Assembly: GCA_031772625.1 (NCBI GenBank)
Contig: CM062820.1
Location: forward strand, 319,074,545-319,138,544
Reading direction: 5' to 3'
Length of the DNA: 64,000 bases
Source: Pinus tabuliformis
Lineage: Eukaryota; Streptophyta; Pinopsida; Pinales; Pinaceae
Below, piece after piece: positions 1-10,199 of this stretch (positions are counted from its first letter, which is position 1; each line of letters starts with the position of its first letter). The notes under the pieces were generated by a model. That model worked only from the letters and a program-made list of their open reading frames with translations, did no database searches and was not told the DNA's origin. The position numbers and the translations under genes were made by a program.

Positions 1-2004
1 TATGCTTGATAGGTCATGTTAATCAAAGATAAAGGAATTTCTTATGTTTTCATCATATATTGTGATGCTAATTGTTATGCTTGCTTGTATTAATACTTAT
101 GTTACAAAGGGAGTTGTAGCAAGTTATGTAATACTTGTTGATTACATATGTTCATACTCATGTTACAAAGGGAATTGTTGCAGTGATGTAATACTTATTG
201 ATTGGATCAGCTCATGATACTTGGTGCATTGTACTTTTCGAGAAATGTGTTGTAGAGATGCAAGAAAAGAGGTGTTGAAAAAGGTGTTGCAAAGATGCAA
301 GGCAAGGTAATGTGAATGCAAGATATTGTTATGATGTGAGGAAAAATAGTAGCAAGAAAATGACCAACAAAGGAACAACAAAGGTAAAGGAGTAGCAAAG
401 GAGCAACAAGATAGGTTACTAAGAGGGGCATTATCATGATGCTTGTATGATTGTGATATTTGATAGAAGAGATGCAGCCTGTGGCCACTATATGTATGAG
501 AGGAGATGTGGCTTAGAATAGTTTCTGAACAACAAGGAACAACAAATTGTTGTTGAGTTGTGAGAAACAAGGTATGACTATTAGTGTTGATGGCTTATAC
601 ATGATACGTTGCAGAGTTATGGCTAGTGCTACAATGGAAAAAGAAAAAAAAAGGAGCAACAAAGTGTTTTTGAGTTCATGAAGGAGTTATGTTGTATACA
701 AATATATGATGTAAAGGTGATGCGAGGTATGAACACAGAATAGAGGCATACCTGTGATCAAAAAATTAGAACATAGATTATTATTGGATGCTTATGTCGC
801 ATATGTTTATTGTGATGCTTGACAAAATATGGCCTAGTTGAGTGATGATGTTGATGATTGATATGGCTTGATGCACTGTAAATGGCTATATGACAAATGT
901 TTGCAGAAATTGTTGTGATGCAAGGCAAAGGTAAGCGAAAGACATGATGCAAGGCAAGGCAAAGTCAAAGTCATGATCATTGTTGTGATGAAAGGCTAAG
1001 ACAAAGGTGGTAACAACATAACATAACTATTGAAAAGAAAATAAAGGAGCAACAGAGGGTGATGACAAAGTTTATGCACAATTGATGAACAAGCTGATTT
1101 ATTATGTCAATACAGTATGTTGAGGTTGTTTATGCATAAATGTTTGGCTACATGGTCATATATTATCTCTATAAGATTACATGGTCTTGGAATTATGTTG
1201 GTGCATTTAATCATTATAGGTGGTTGAAACTAATATTAGATGGATCATTTACTTTTGTTTTAATATTCAAAATTTGAAAAAGTGTGAAATGAATTGGTGG
1301 AATGCAAAGAGGCAAGACTGTTCACTTAATATTCTTGTATGGAATACTAAAAGCCAAAAAACCATCTTTATAAAAGGATTTACTCTTCGAAGGATAAAAT
1401 GTGGGAGAATGTGAGAATGTGAGATTTGATTGTAGAATTATTCATTAATTATCTAGTATATATAGAGAGTAGATGTGTAGCAGATTTGAGGAGAGGAATA
1501 AGCTAAGATAAAAATGGATATATGTAGAGTTATAAACTAGCTAAACTAACAACTTATTTGATGTATATCAGGGGAATGTAGTCTCATTTCAAGTTGAATC
1601 TTGATAAAGAAAGGGTCGTTGCTTGTTGAGGTAGTAACCTCATGTAGGTTGAAGCCTGCAAAAAATATATGGGAGTTATAGCTTCCTTGTAAGTTGTAGG
1701 ATGCAGAAAAATCAAGGCAGCATCCTCTTGTAGGTTGGAGCCTATAAAAAATAGATGTAATATGGGAGTAGGAGCTTTTCTTTGCATCACAACAATAAAA
1801 AATAGTGTTTTTATCCCTTTATTAGTTTCCACTTATATCCAGTTTCCATATTTGATGCTTTTGTTTATTGATTTTATGATATGGTCCACAAGGTTACATG
1901 TTGTTTTTATTCCAAATATGTTGTTCATATGGTGTAAGCTTCTCATTTAACTGCTTTTTTAATCAGTTAAAAGTAAAGAAATTTAATATCTGTGAATGAA
2001 TTAA
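1..2004. other. AT-rich intergenic DNA, no gene recognised
   Basis: No reading frame here has recognisable protein motifs on either strand. The first kilobase is built from recurring short words (variants of gatgcaaggcaa and ggagcaacaaag), so the long open frames on the minus strand look like low-complexity artefacts. Around 1395-1500 a purine-rich tract followed by TGAGAATGTGAG could be a relic of a polypurine tract and LTR start, but no partner copy is visible. Between 1636 and 1775 a word like gtaggttggagcct recurs two to three times. I see nothing that supports a function. Confidence 0.5.
99..220. repeat. 61-bp tandem duplication
   Basis: The block starting atgttacaaaggga at 99 recurs at 160, with the same order of words (atgtaatactt, ttgatt) and several substitutions. 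It is an old tandem duplication of about 61 bp in otherwise anonymous DNA. Confidence 0.7.
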
Positions 2005-2337
2005 TGTCATGAAACCGGCCCACAGAAAGATAGAAAAGATAGATCAACGCCTTAGAATTCAGCCTCTTCGAGGGGGAAACCTCCTTTACATTATGAAAAT
2101 GAACAATTCTTGGATGATTCAAATGATAAAACCTCCTTTCTATATATAGGAGTCTAAGGGGTCACAATATAACCAAGCCGACCTAACAACAATAATATAA
2201 AGGCACAAAAATAACAACAGAGGGATGCTATGGGGCACAATAATAACAATATGGGGACAATAGGGGCACAATAATAACAATAAGGGATATAATGACAATA
2301 GTAATGGGGGAATCACTAGTATTATAGGGACCTAACA
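2005..2337 (-). repeat. 3' LTR of the chromovirus
   Basis: Pairs with 7680-8012 over its whole 333 bp, including the shared word gcctcttcgagggggaa. The two copies differ at scattered positions, so the insertion is not recent. Confidence 0.92.
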
Positions 2338-2393
2338 TGCCCCTCTCCTTCAAAAAAGTGTTGTCCTTAATGCTTGAGTAGTTCTGGATGTTT

Positions 2394-3542
2394 CTATATA
2401 AAATTCTCATCCTCCCATGTGGAATCTTCAACGGGTAAGTTCTTCCACTTGATGAGATACTCTGAAACTGATCGATTTCGTAGATGTCGAGTTCTTGTTT
2501 CTTTGATTACTTTAGGTTCCAATATGATTTTTCCTTCTTCATCAAGTTCTGGTAATATTGTTTGAACTAGAATCTTGTCACCTATAACCTTCTTTGAGCA
2601 TGAAACATGGAAAACTGGGTGCACTCGGAAAGCTGCAGGAAGCTCCAACTTGTTTGCGATAGTACCTATCTTTTGCAACACCTTGTACGGACCATAATAC
2701 TTTGGTTATAATTTATTATTCTTCTTAGCTTGCTTAAGCGACATTTGTTTATATGGTTGTAGACGTAGGAATACCCAATCACCTACATCAAAACTTCTTT
2801 CACTGCAATGTCGATCTGCCTACTGTTTTATTCTATTCTGTGCCAAGGTGAGGTTATCCTTTAAGAGTTGGAGAAGTTATTGCTGATGCTCGATGTGATC
2901 TTCCACTACTTGAACCTTAGAATTTACTCTTAAATATGATGTGATGGATGGTGGATGATATCCATAAAGTGCCATAAATGGGGTCATTTTTGTTGCAGTA
3001 TGGAAGGAAGTGTTATACCACCATTCAACCAGAGGCAACCATTAGACCCATTGTGTCTGTTTATCAGATACAAAGCAACGAAGATATCCTTCCGAACATT
3101 TTTTTACTATCTCAGTTTGCCTATCATACTGAGGATGATAAGATGAGCTATGAGCTAACTGAGTACCAAGACAAGAAAATCATTCTGTCCAAAAATTTCT
3201 AGTGAAAATGGGATCCCTGTCACTTACAATAATCTTTGGGTTTCCATGTAGCTTTTGAATTGTTTCCATAAATGTAGTAGAAAATGTACTCTCTTTAAAT
3301 AGATGAGATAATGCACAAACGTGTGCATACTTGGTAAGTCTATCAACTACCACCATGATGACACTCTTTCCTTCGGACTTAGGTAAACTTGTGATAAAAT
3401 CCATTGAAACCACCTCCCAATATTGGCTTGGAATGGATAAAGGTTGTAATAGTCCTAGGGTCTTAATTGTTTCAACTTTATTTTGTTGGCAAACGAAACA
3501 TTCTGTCACAAAATTTTGAATATCCGATTTAAGGCCATCCAA
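2394..3542 (-). pseudogene. Chromovirus integrase and C-terminal chromodomain (broken)
   Basis: On the minus strand the upper part (3542 to 3180) has the CxxC half of the integrase zinc finger (ECFVCQQNK), the first catalytic Asp in VSMDFITSLPKS and the second in IVSDRDPIF. Further on, about 3180-3000, a degraded YHPQYDRQTE block carries the third acidic residue, followed by in-frame stops such as the one within WV-WLPL. The last 95 codons (2681-2394) contain VSEYLIKWKNLPVEDSTWE, a chromodomain signature with the aromatic cage region preserved. In chromoviruses this domain is thought to steer integration to particular chromatin. Several stops separate the pieces, so no full-length integrase can be made from this copy. 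Confidence 0.88.
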
Positions 3543-3960
3543 AAAAATCCTTCTTAACCTTGTGGTAGGTTTTTAGAAATCCTGAGTGCTCTCCTAAGGG
3601 AGAGTTGTGCAATTCCCTAAGAATATTTTGTTTGAGTTGGGAATTATTACATAAGTATAACCGATCTGTGTACCATAACGAATCATTTTTCTAGCTAAAT
3701 GTATCAGATGTACTGGGATCTTGTTGTATATTTTGAATGAGTGCCCACACTTCCTCGTCATTCTTCCATTCATCCCTTTCTTCGTTTATCCAATCTGGTT
3801 GGATAATAGAAATGGCTCAAAGAAATGCTTCCACATCCTCATCCTTTCTTCAGAGTGCCTCTGCCACAACATTTTGCTTCCCTTTTTTGTAGATGATTTC
3901 AAAGTCATAACCTAGCATCTTCGTGATCCATTTTTGTTGCTCTTCTAAAGATAATCTTTG

Positions 3961-5167
3961 TTATAAAAAGTATTTAAGACTATCATGATTTGTTTTTACC
4001 TTGAAGTGTCTTCCCATTAGGCAGGGTCGCCATTTCTTAAGTGCATGTAGTATTGCCAACATTTCCTTCTTATAAATAGCTTTGTGTAAATACTTTCCTT
4101 TGATTGGATGACTTTTGAAAGCAATGGGTCTTTCTTCTTGCATTAAAACAACACCAATTCCATTTCCTGAGGCATCACATTCCACAATAAAGGTTTTTGT
4201 GAATTCTAGTGTAGCTAAGACTGGTGCTTGGCACATTGCCTCTTTAAGATGTTCAAAGGCCTTCGTTGCTTCTGGAGTCCATGAAAATGCATCTTTCTTC
4301 AATAATTTTGTTAGAGGTACTACTATGCTCCCATAATTCCTAACAAACTTGCGATAATACCCTGTCAACCTGAGAAATCCTCGTAGATGCTGTATGGATA
4401 TGGGGATTTTCCATTCCTTATTGGTCTTAATTTTGCTACGGTCTACCTTAACACCTTCATGAGATACAATATGACCTACATATTCCACCTCTTGTACTCC
4501 AAAGAAACATTTGGAGATTTTTACATATAATTGTTTCTCCTCCAATAGTTTGAGAACCATGTCAACATGTTGGACATGATCCTTCCAAGAGTTGATGTAG
4601 ATTACTATATCATCAAAAAATACTAACAAAAATTTTCTAAGGAAAGGTTTGAAAATGGAATTCATCAAACCTTGAAATGTAGAAGGTGCATTAGTAAGGC
4701 CAAAAGGCATGACCAAAAATTCATAATGACCCTCTGAGTTCTAAATGTTGTTTTTGGAATGTCTTCAGTCTTCATTCTGATTTGATGATATCCTGAACAA
4801 AATCCAACTTGGTGAAGTAAATTGATCCATGCAATTCATCTAATAATTCATCAATGACGAGAATGGGAAATTTATCTTTAATAGTGAGCTTGTTGAGCTC
4901 CCTATAATTTGGACACATGCGCCATGATCCATCCTTCTTGTGAACCAATACTACTGGAGCAAAGAAAGAACTCTGACTAGGTTGAATTATACCAGCCTCT
5001 ATCATTTCTACAACAATGCATTCAATTTCACTATTTTCGACATAGGGATATCTGTAAGGCCTGATGTTTGGAGGAACACTTCCTGGAATAAAATTAATAG
5101 CATGATCATGATCATGAATAGGTGGGAGGCCTTTGGGAGTCTCAAATACCTTGGAATGATTGTCCAA
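3961..5167 (-). pseudogene. Ty3/gypsy reverse transcriptase and RNase H (broken)
   Basis: Minus strand. The N-terminal RT part (5167-4772) has IIQPSQSSFFAPVVLVHKKD and the following RELNKLTIKDKFPI. The central and C-terminal part (4716-3961) has VMPFGLTNAPSTFQ, the catalytic FFDDIVIY (the YxDD motif as FFDD), the connection block and an RNase H-like segment with VECDASGNGIGVVL and NHDSLKYFL. Between 4800 and 4700 the frame changes at least twice around the SGYHQI region, so this copy is frameshifted. The family copies the element RNA into DNA; here it is a relic. Confidence 0.9.
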
Positions 5168-5242
5168 GACATTTTGGAGATTTGGAGAAATGTATGATTT
5201 CTATGTGGTAACCTCTAGTGAACATAATTGTGCAATTATGCC

Positions 5243-5725
5243 TCATTCTTCTTTCTTAAGAAGATTTGTCATTCCATTAAAGCTGATTATCTTTCCCAAT
5301 TTCCCTGCGATACCCCTTAATTCAACTTCCTTTCCCTCTAAAGATAATTTCATGAAAAGTTCTTGAAAATTAAAAGCTATTGTACCCAACGATTGTAGCC
5401 ATTGGACTCCTAGTACAACATTAGCACCACCCATTGGAATGGAAAGCATGGGGCTATTCAATACATATTATCCAATGGATAGCTTGATATTATGGCACTT
5501 TCCTGAGAAATTTATGGTTCCTCCACTTGCAACCATCACTTGACACTCTGGTGCTAGATATAGGAAGCAATTCAATTCCTTGGCTATCTTACAATGAATA
5601 AAATTATGGGTACTTCCCGAATCAATCAAGACTATTACCTTTTTGTTCTGGATATGCCCTTCTATCTTGATAGTTTGAGGAGTGGTAATTCTAGCCAATG
5701 CATTACAAGATATGGTTGGATTCAT
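5243..5725 (-). pseudogene. Ty3/gypsy aspartic protease region
   Basis: Minus strand. The protease core VIVLIDSGSTHNFIH (with the DSG catalytic triplet) lies in 5725-5468, and a second block in the next frame segment (5461-5243) carries VVLGVQWLQSLGTIAFN, typical of the region just before RT. A stop separates the two at about 5465. The preceding NALARITTPQTIKIEG is the usual lead-in between gag and protease. Confidence 0.85.
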
Positions 5726-5734
5726 TTCTTCTTT

Positions 5735-6010
5735 TTATAGGGTTTTTTCCTGGTGTATATCCTCTTCTTTTGACATTTCTTGTTCCTTTTCTTCCTCCTC
5801 TTCACAATCTATGTAAAATAATTTCTTCTTGGCACACTTATGACCTTTAGTGTATTTGCTATCACAACTGTAACAAAGCCCTTTTGCTCTTTTTTCTTCC
5901 AATTGTTGTGGTGTCAACCTTGTAGGTTGTGGATGGCTAGGGGTAGTAACACTTCCATCTTTATGATTGTGAATGGTAGGCTTCCTTGTTGCCATAATTT
6001 TGCTTTCCAT
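5735..6010 (-). pseudogene. Gag zinc-knuckle region
   Basis: Minus strand. Contains CYSCDSKYTKGHKC, which is a CxxC-x4-GH-x4-C type knuckle used by Gag to bind element RNA. It is preceded by a basic/prolyl linker and followed by an acidic run (CEEEEEKEQEMSKEE). It sits directly upstream of the protease in the element's own direction. The rest of gag towards 6540 is broken by stops. Confidence 0.85.
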
Positions 6011-6546
6011 TTTTCTTTCCAGCCTGAATACCTTCTCCCATGAATCTAGTTCCCAAAGGTGAACCTCATGTTAGATGTTATCTTTTAAAGTCCCTATGAA
6101 CACATCAATCCTATGCTCCTCTCGAATATCTTTTACCCTTATATTCAATTTTTTAAGTCCTCAATGTTCTCCATCATTGAACCCTTTTGTTTGAGATTTA
6201 TCAATTGGCTAAAAAAAGGGTTGCTTTTTGTATCCTCATAATGTGCTATCATTTCATCCATAAAAATGGCCCAAGGGAAAATTTGTTTATGAGAGCAAAG
6301 CCATTGATACCATACAAACTAATTTGGTTCCAAATATAAAGTTGCAATGCATACCTTTTGTGTGTTTTGAACATTATGGATATCGAAAAATTGCTCCATT
6401 TGTAGTATCCATGTTGCAGGAGCCTTGCCATCAAACTTCCTCATATCGATCTTTGGAACACAATGGTTCTTCGATCCAACATTAGAGTCTATGAAATCAT
6501 GATTAACATTTATTTTGTTGTCGTCATGAATTTCCTTTACTACCCT

Positions 6547-6942
6547 TTAGCCATTAGTAAGCATTTCTTGTAGAAGCTTTGTCAAATTTGTTTTCAAGTT
6601 TGTCTGCAAATTTTCGATGCCTTTCTTTAAATCATCCATCTTAGCTTCCACTCCATTCATCTTATCTTCCATGCCATCCATATTAGCTTCCACACTGTTC
6701 ATCTTAGCTTCCACGTCGTCCATCTTATCTTCCACGCCATCCATCTTAGCTTCTATGTCTTTCTTTAAACCATCCATCTTAGCTTGCACGCCTTTATTTA
6801 AAACATCCATCTTAGCTTCTATGTCTTTTTTTAAACGATCCATTTCATTTTCTATTACTTTTTGTGTGAGTGAAATTTGTTGCACTTGGTCTTGTAATTT
6901 TGATATATCATGTTGCATTTCTTCCTCTTCTTCATGAGTCAT
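6547..6942 (-). pseudogene. Gag N-terminal heptad-repeat coiled coil
   Basis: Minus strand, 131 codons. From about residue 28 the protein is a chain of near-identical seven-residue units such as KMDGVED, KMDDVEA, KMNSVEA, NMDGMED and KMNGVEA, preceded by 14-residue units with KKDIEAKMD. A hydrophobic residue at positions a and d of each heptad gives a long regular coiled coil, presumably for Gag multimerisation. The DNA shows it as 21-bp repeats, so the coil has grown by unit duplication. The position, next to the 5' LTR, fits the start of gag. Confidence 0.8.
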
Positions 6943-7679
6943 GCTAGAGATTTCAGGTTGCTTACTAGGTGTTTTAATTTTCTTTCTTCAAGGCATCAAT
7001 TACCGATAATAATGCTTCACTATGCCCTTTGAATTCCTTCAAACTAATTTTTCAAACCAAGCTTCTGCAAAAATTTAAAAAATAAACTACACACCTTTTT
7101 TCACTTTGTAGGAGCTCGATATTGAATCTAATTACATATCTATGTAATTTTGGATCTCCCAGGTCTGAAATTTCTTCCTGTGGTAACCCTCTAAGTAATC
7201 TTTCTAACCCTGCAAGTCTGATCAAGATTGGATTCTCCAATGAAGAGTTATGCCAAATCTTCCACGATGACTTGAGTATAGACGCGTTCAATAGAGCGAA
7301 ATTGTATGACGTGCCACGAGTCACTGTTTCAATCTTAGGTTATGAAAATGATACCCAAACAACCTATATTCTGTCCACTTTCTGCAACTTCTTACAAAAA
7401 TTCAATCTGATGCTCAGAGCGAAAGTTATGATGATTTTCCCAAGGTGACCTATTTGGGATGTAATTCGGGGGTCTGCAAAAACCCTAACTTCCTCAAATC
7501 ATATCTCCACAAATATAGCGAGAGAGGATCTAAAATTTGTAGCCGAGGTTGAGACTGATTTCTTCTCAAATGGTTTTTTTTTTAGATTCTGAAACATCGC
7601 AAAAAAAAATTATACCGAAAATTCCACGATGACCTATTTGGAGCAACAAAACCCTAGAATCCAAAGCTCTAATACCAAT

Positions 7680-8012
7680 TGTTATGAAACCAGCTCACAA
7701 AAAGATAGAAAAGATAGATCAACACCTTAGAATTCAGCCTCTTCGAGGGGGAAGCCTCCTTTACATTACACATATGAACAATACTTGGATGTTTCAAATG
7801 AGAAAACCTCCTTTCTATATATAGGAGTCTAAGGGGTCACAATATAACCAAGCCGACCTAGCAATAATAATATAAAGGCACAAAAATAACAATAGAGGGA
7901 TTCTATGGGGCACAATAATAACAATATGGGGACAATCAGAGCACAACAATAAAAATAAGGGATACAATGAAAATAGTAATGGGGGAATCACTAGTATTAT
8001 AGGGACCTAACA
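7680..8012 (-). repeat. 5' LTR of the chromovirus
   Basis: Same length and ends as 2005-2337. The primer-binding-site complement abuts its left edge. Confidence 0.92.
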
Positions 8013-8136
8013 ACTAAACTGGTTCTTGTCCCACTCGCCCTCCTCTTAATTAATTAAGTTTCCATCAGCATGCATTGAAGAAATTAAAGGTGTTGAACCT
8101 GGCACTCAAAAGAAAAAAAATATGATAGTGAAATGA

Positions 8137-8634
8137 GAGTTTCGTGACAAATGGACAACTAAGTACAAGTGGTTGAGAGAGACAATACATAAAAGAAAAG
8201 TAGTTATGAAATGTATATATTGTGAAGCACATAAGGCACCTCGACCATGGGGGATCGACGTTGGTTGCTCTACCATGAAATATGATTAATTGGTTGTTCA
8301 TGAAAATTCGAGCATCCATAAACTTTTGCAAGATAAATGGATATATGGAAATGAAAAAAAAACAAAATCTATCCTAGAAAAGAAAGTGTGCATTGATGAC
8401 AAAAGCAAGAAAAGTGTAATCACAACTATGAAAATAGTTTATTGGGTTGTGCAAGAAGACTTACCTCTATCAAAATATGAATCCCTTTTCTCATTTGAAA
8501 TATCTTTACATATACCCAACATACCAAATAATAAATACTACACATCATATACAAATCAGATGGCTGCAAAGGAATTCCTTTTTGGTATATCTGGGTATAT
8601 TCAAGAGATACAAACAAAAAATAATCTCAAATAA
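8137..8634 (+). pseudogene. TTF/ZNF862-like zinc-finger protein fragment (probably hAT-related)
   Basis: One frame from 8137 to the TAA at 8632-8634 reads EFRDKWTTKYKWLRE, then a CxxC pair in MKCIYCEAHKAPRP, then GCSTMK, and later VVQEDLPLSKYESLFSF and YTSYTNQMAAKEFLF. The order (W-x4-YKWL, CxxC finger, a lysine/histidine stretch, then a 'W-x2-[KQ]ED-P-x-K-[FY]' helix) matches what I know of the TTF-type/ZNF862 family, which shares ancestry with hAT transposases. In-frame stops at 8134-8136 and 8287-8289 and the absence of any catalytic domain make it a relic. The family call is by motif pattern only. Confidence 0.5.
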
Positions 8635-10199
8635 TTAAAATAAAATATTTCTTCTTCATTTTTTTAATAGTGTTGTATTCCTTATTATATATGACATATC
8701 AAATATTTTATATGAACTTTTTCAATTCAATGATATTACGTTAAATGTTATCTACTAACTAAATTTTCTTTTCTATTTATGACAAAAATAAACAAAATTG
8801 CATATAATATATTAGTCCAATAATGGGAATTTTACTAACTAAATTACCTCTTTTGTTTATGACAAAAAATAAACAAAATTGCATATAATATATATTATTC
8901 CAATGATGGGAAATAATAAATATGGAGTGCCATACGTGCAATTTTAAAAAGACACTTGTCATAAAATAAATTACATGACGAGTAAGGTTTCCCATCAAAT
9001 TTCTTAACATTTTATAATGGTTTTAATTAAATTCAACCAAGCATGTATATTCACTTTTGTATTTTATTATAGCCTCGATTATATATTATTTAGCTATTTC
9101 TATTTTAAATGGGATGCATGTCAATTTGAGGTCAACATGGACGAAATTAGACATCACCCTCATACTCGACTGTAGAATGAGCGAAGAAATGAATTGAGGT
9201 TTGGTGAAACAACTTGAGGTTGAGTATAAGCAAAATCACACATCACCCTCATCTTGGAATGTAGAATGTGTCTCTCAATGTAATAAAAATATTTCACCCT
9301 TACATCCAACCATAAATAAAATATTTGGATGTCCATGTTAAATAACATAATTTTACATCAATGTTAGAAAGAGACTTAAACAAACAATTTAAATACTATA
9401 TGCCCTCGGCACATAAAATAGATAGTGATGGGGTGTACTATTAAGTCACTCCGTGAAGTGAAGGTCACTGGTTCAAAACTATGTGCGCAAAAATCTAGTA
9501 ATGTTAAGGGTTGGTGTGGCCCAAGCTGAGTGTCATCCTTGAGTAATTTTGACGGTTTAGATGTGTCTCGGTCACGATTTCTCAAGCCAAAGGTTAAGCT
9601 TGTATTCATCTTTGGAGGACACAAAGAAGTTGACAAACAAAAATTAATTTTAATATCATATTAATTAATAAATCTAGATATGTGTATATATTAAAAGAGA
9701 AAGTAACAAAAATTTATTTGAATGTCAACCATTATAATATATTTCAATCATAAAGAGAAGAAGTAATTGAAAGGAAGAAAAAATATTCTTAATAAGAAGA
9801 AGATGTGCAATTCACTTAAATGTTAATATAAAATTATGTATATTGTATACAAAGCAATTAATAAAATTTGTCAATACATTTTGAGTAGTGTCACTATTTT
9901 ACATTTTGGTCCTTTTTTAGTGTAATTCTTTTGATCAATTTTGTTTAAAACCTAGCAAATATTTGTTAGAATTGTAGGTTTAAGTTTGTTCAAAAGGAAT
10001 TTCAAGGCTTTCAATCTATTTATATATTTAAAAATGCAATTTAAACAATACACATGATAATCTCTTGAATTGTAAATCTTTTGCATTATAAAAAAGTTTC
10101 CACTTAAAGAAATTCAATGTGTTTCATTCACTTCTAAATATTTAGTTTATATACATAGTTGAAATATAATAACATATTTTATTTCTATTTTTATGTCAT
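8635..10199. other. AT-rich 5' flank of the SDR-A unit
   Basis: No gene. An 82-bp tandem duplication with the word tgacaaaa(a)ataaacaaaattgc lies at about 8758-8917. From about 9000 the sequence is homologous to the flanks of SDR-B (37.56-38.4 kb) and SDR-C (42.69-43.5 kb): the same order of words is seen, for example the clustered acatcaccct, tgtagaatg and caataaaaat words, and later ttagtgtaa...ttttgatcaattttg and acctagcaaatatt. This shared order is the evidence that the SDR copies arose by segment duplication. Confidence 0.75.
9415..9640 (+). repeat. Possible tRNA-derived SINE-like segment
   Basis: A GC-richer island in AT-rich DNA. It includes ggtcactggttcaaaac, which resembles a polymerase III B box, followed by a low-complexity stretch. 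I do not see a clear A box, tail or target duplication, so this is only a suspicion. Confidence 0.25.

Larger units (their letters stand above)
2005..8012 (-). mobile_element. Ty3/gypsy chromovirus LTR retrotransposon, complete but decayed
   Basis: Two 333-bp LTRs (2005-2337 and 7680-8012) begin TGTYATGAAAC and end CCTAACA, so TG...CA ends are kept. The flanks are attaa on the left and actaa on the right, a 5-bp target duplication with one mismatch. Inside the right LTR, 7664-7679 is the complement of TTGGTATTAGAGCTT, a primer-binding site for initiator tRNA-Met with one mismatch; next to the left LTR a pyrimidine tract (2338-2351) is the complement of the polypurine tract. Both place the element on the minus strand. 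Reading leftwards the order is gag, zinc knuckle, protease, RT, RNase H, integrase, chromodomain, which is the Ty3/gypsy order. Many stops and frameshifts make it non-functional. Confidence 0.93.

Noticed and set aside
163..570. 135-codon minus-strand open frame
   Set aside because: It consists of low-complexity words (Cys/Ser/His/Leu-rich) in repetitive DNA, overlaps another open frame on the same strand, and has no domain.
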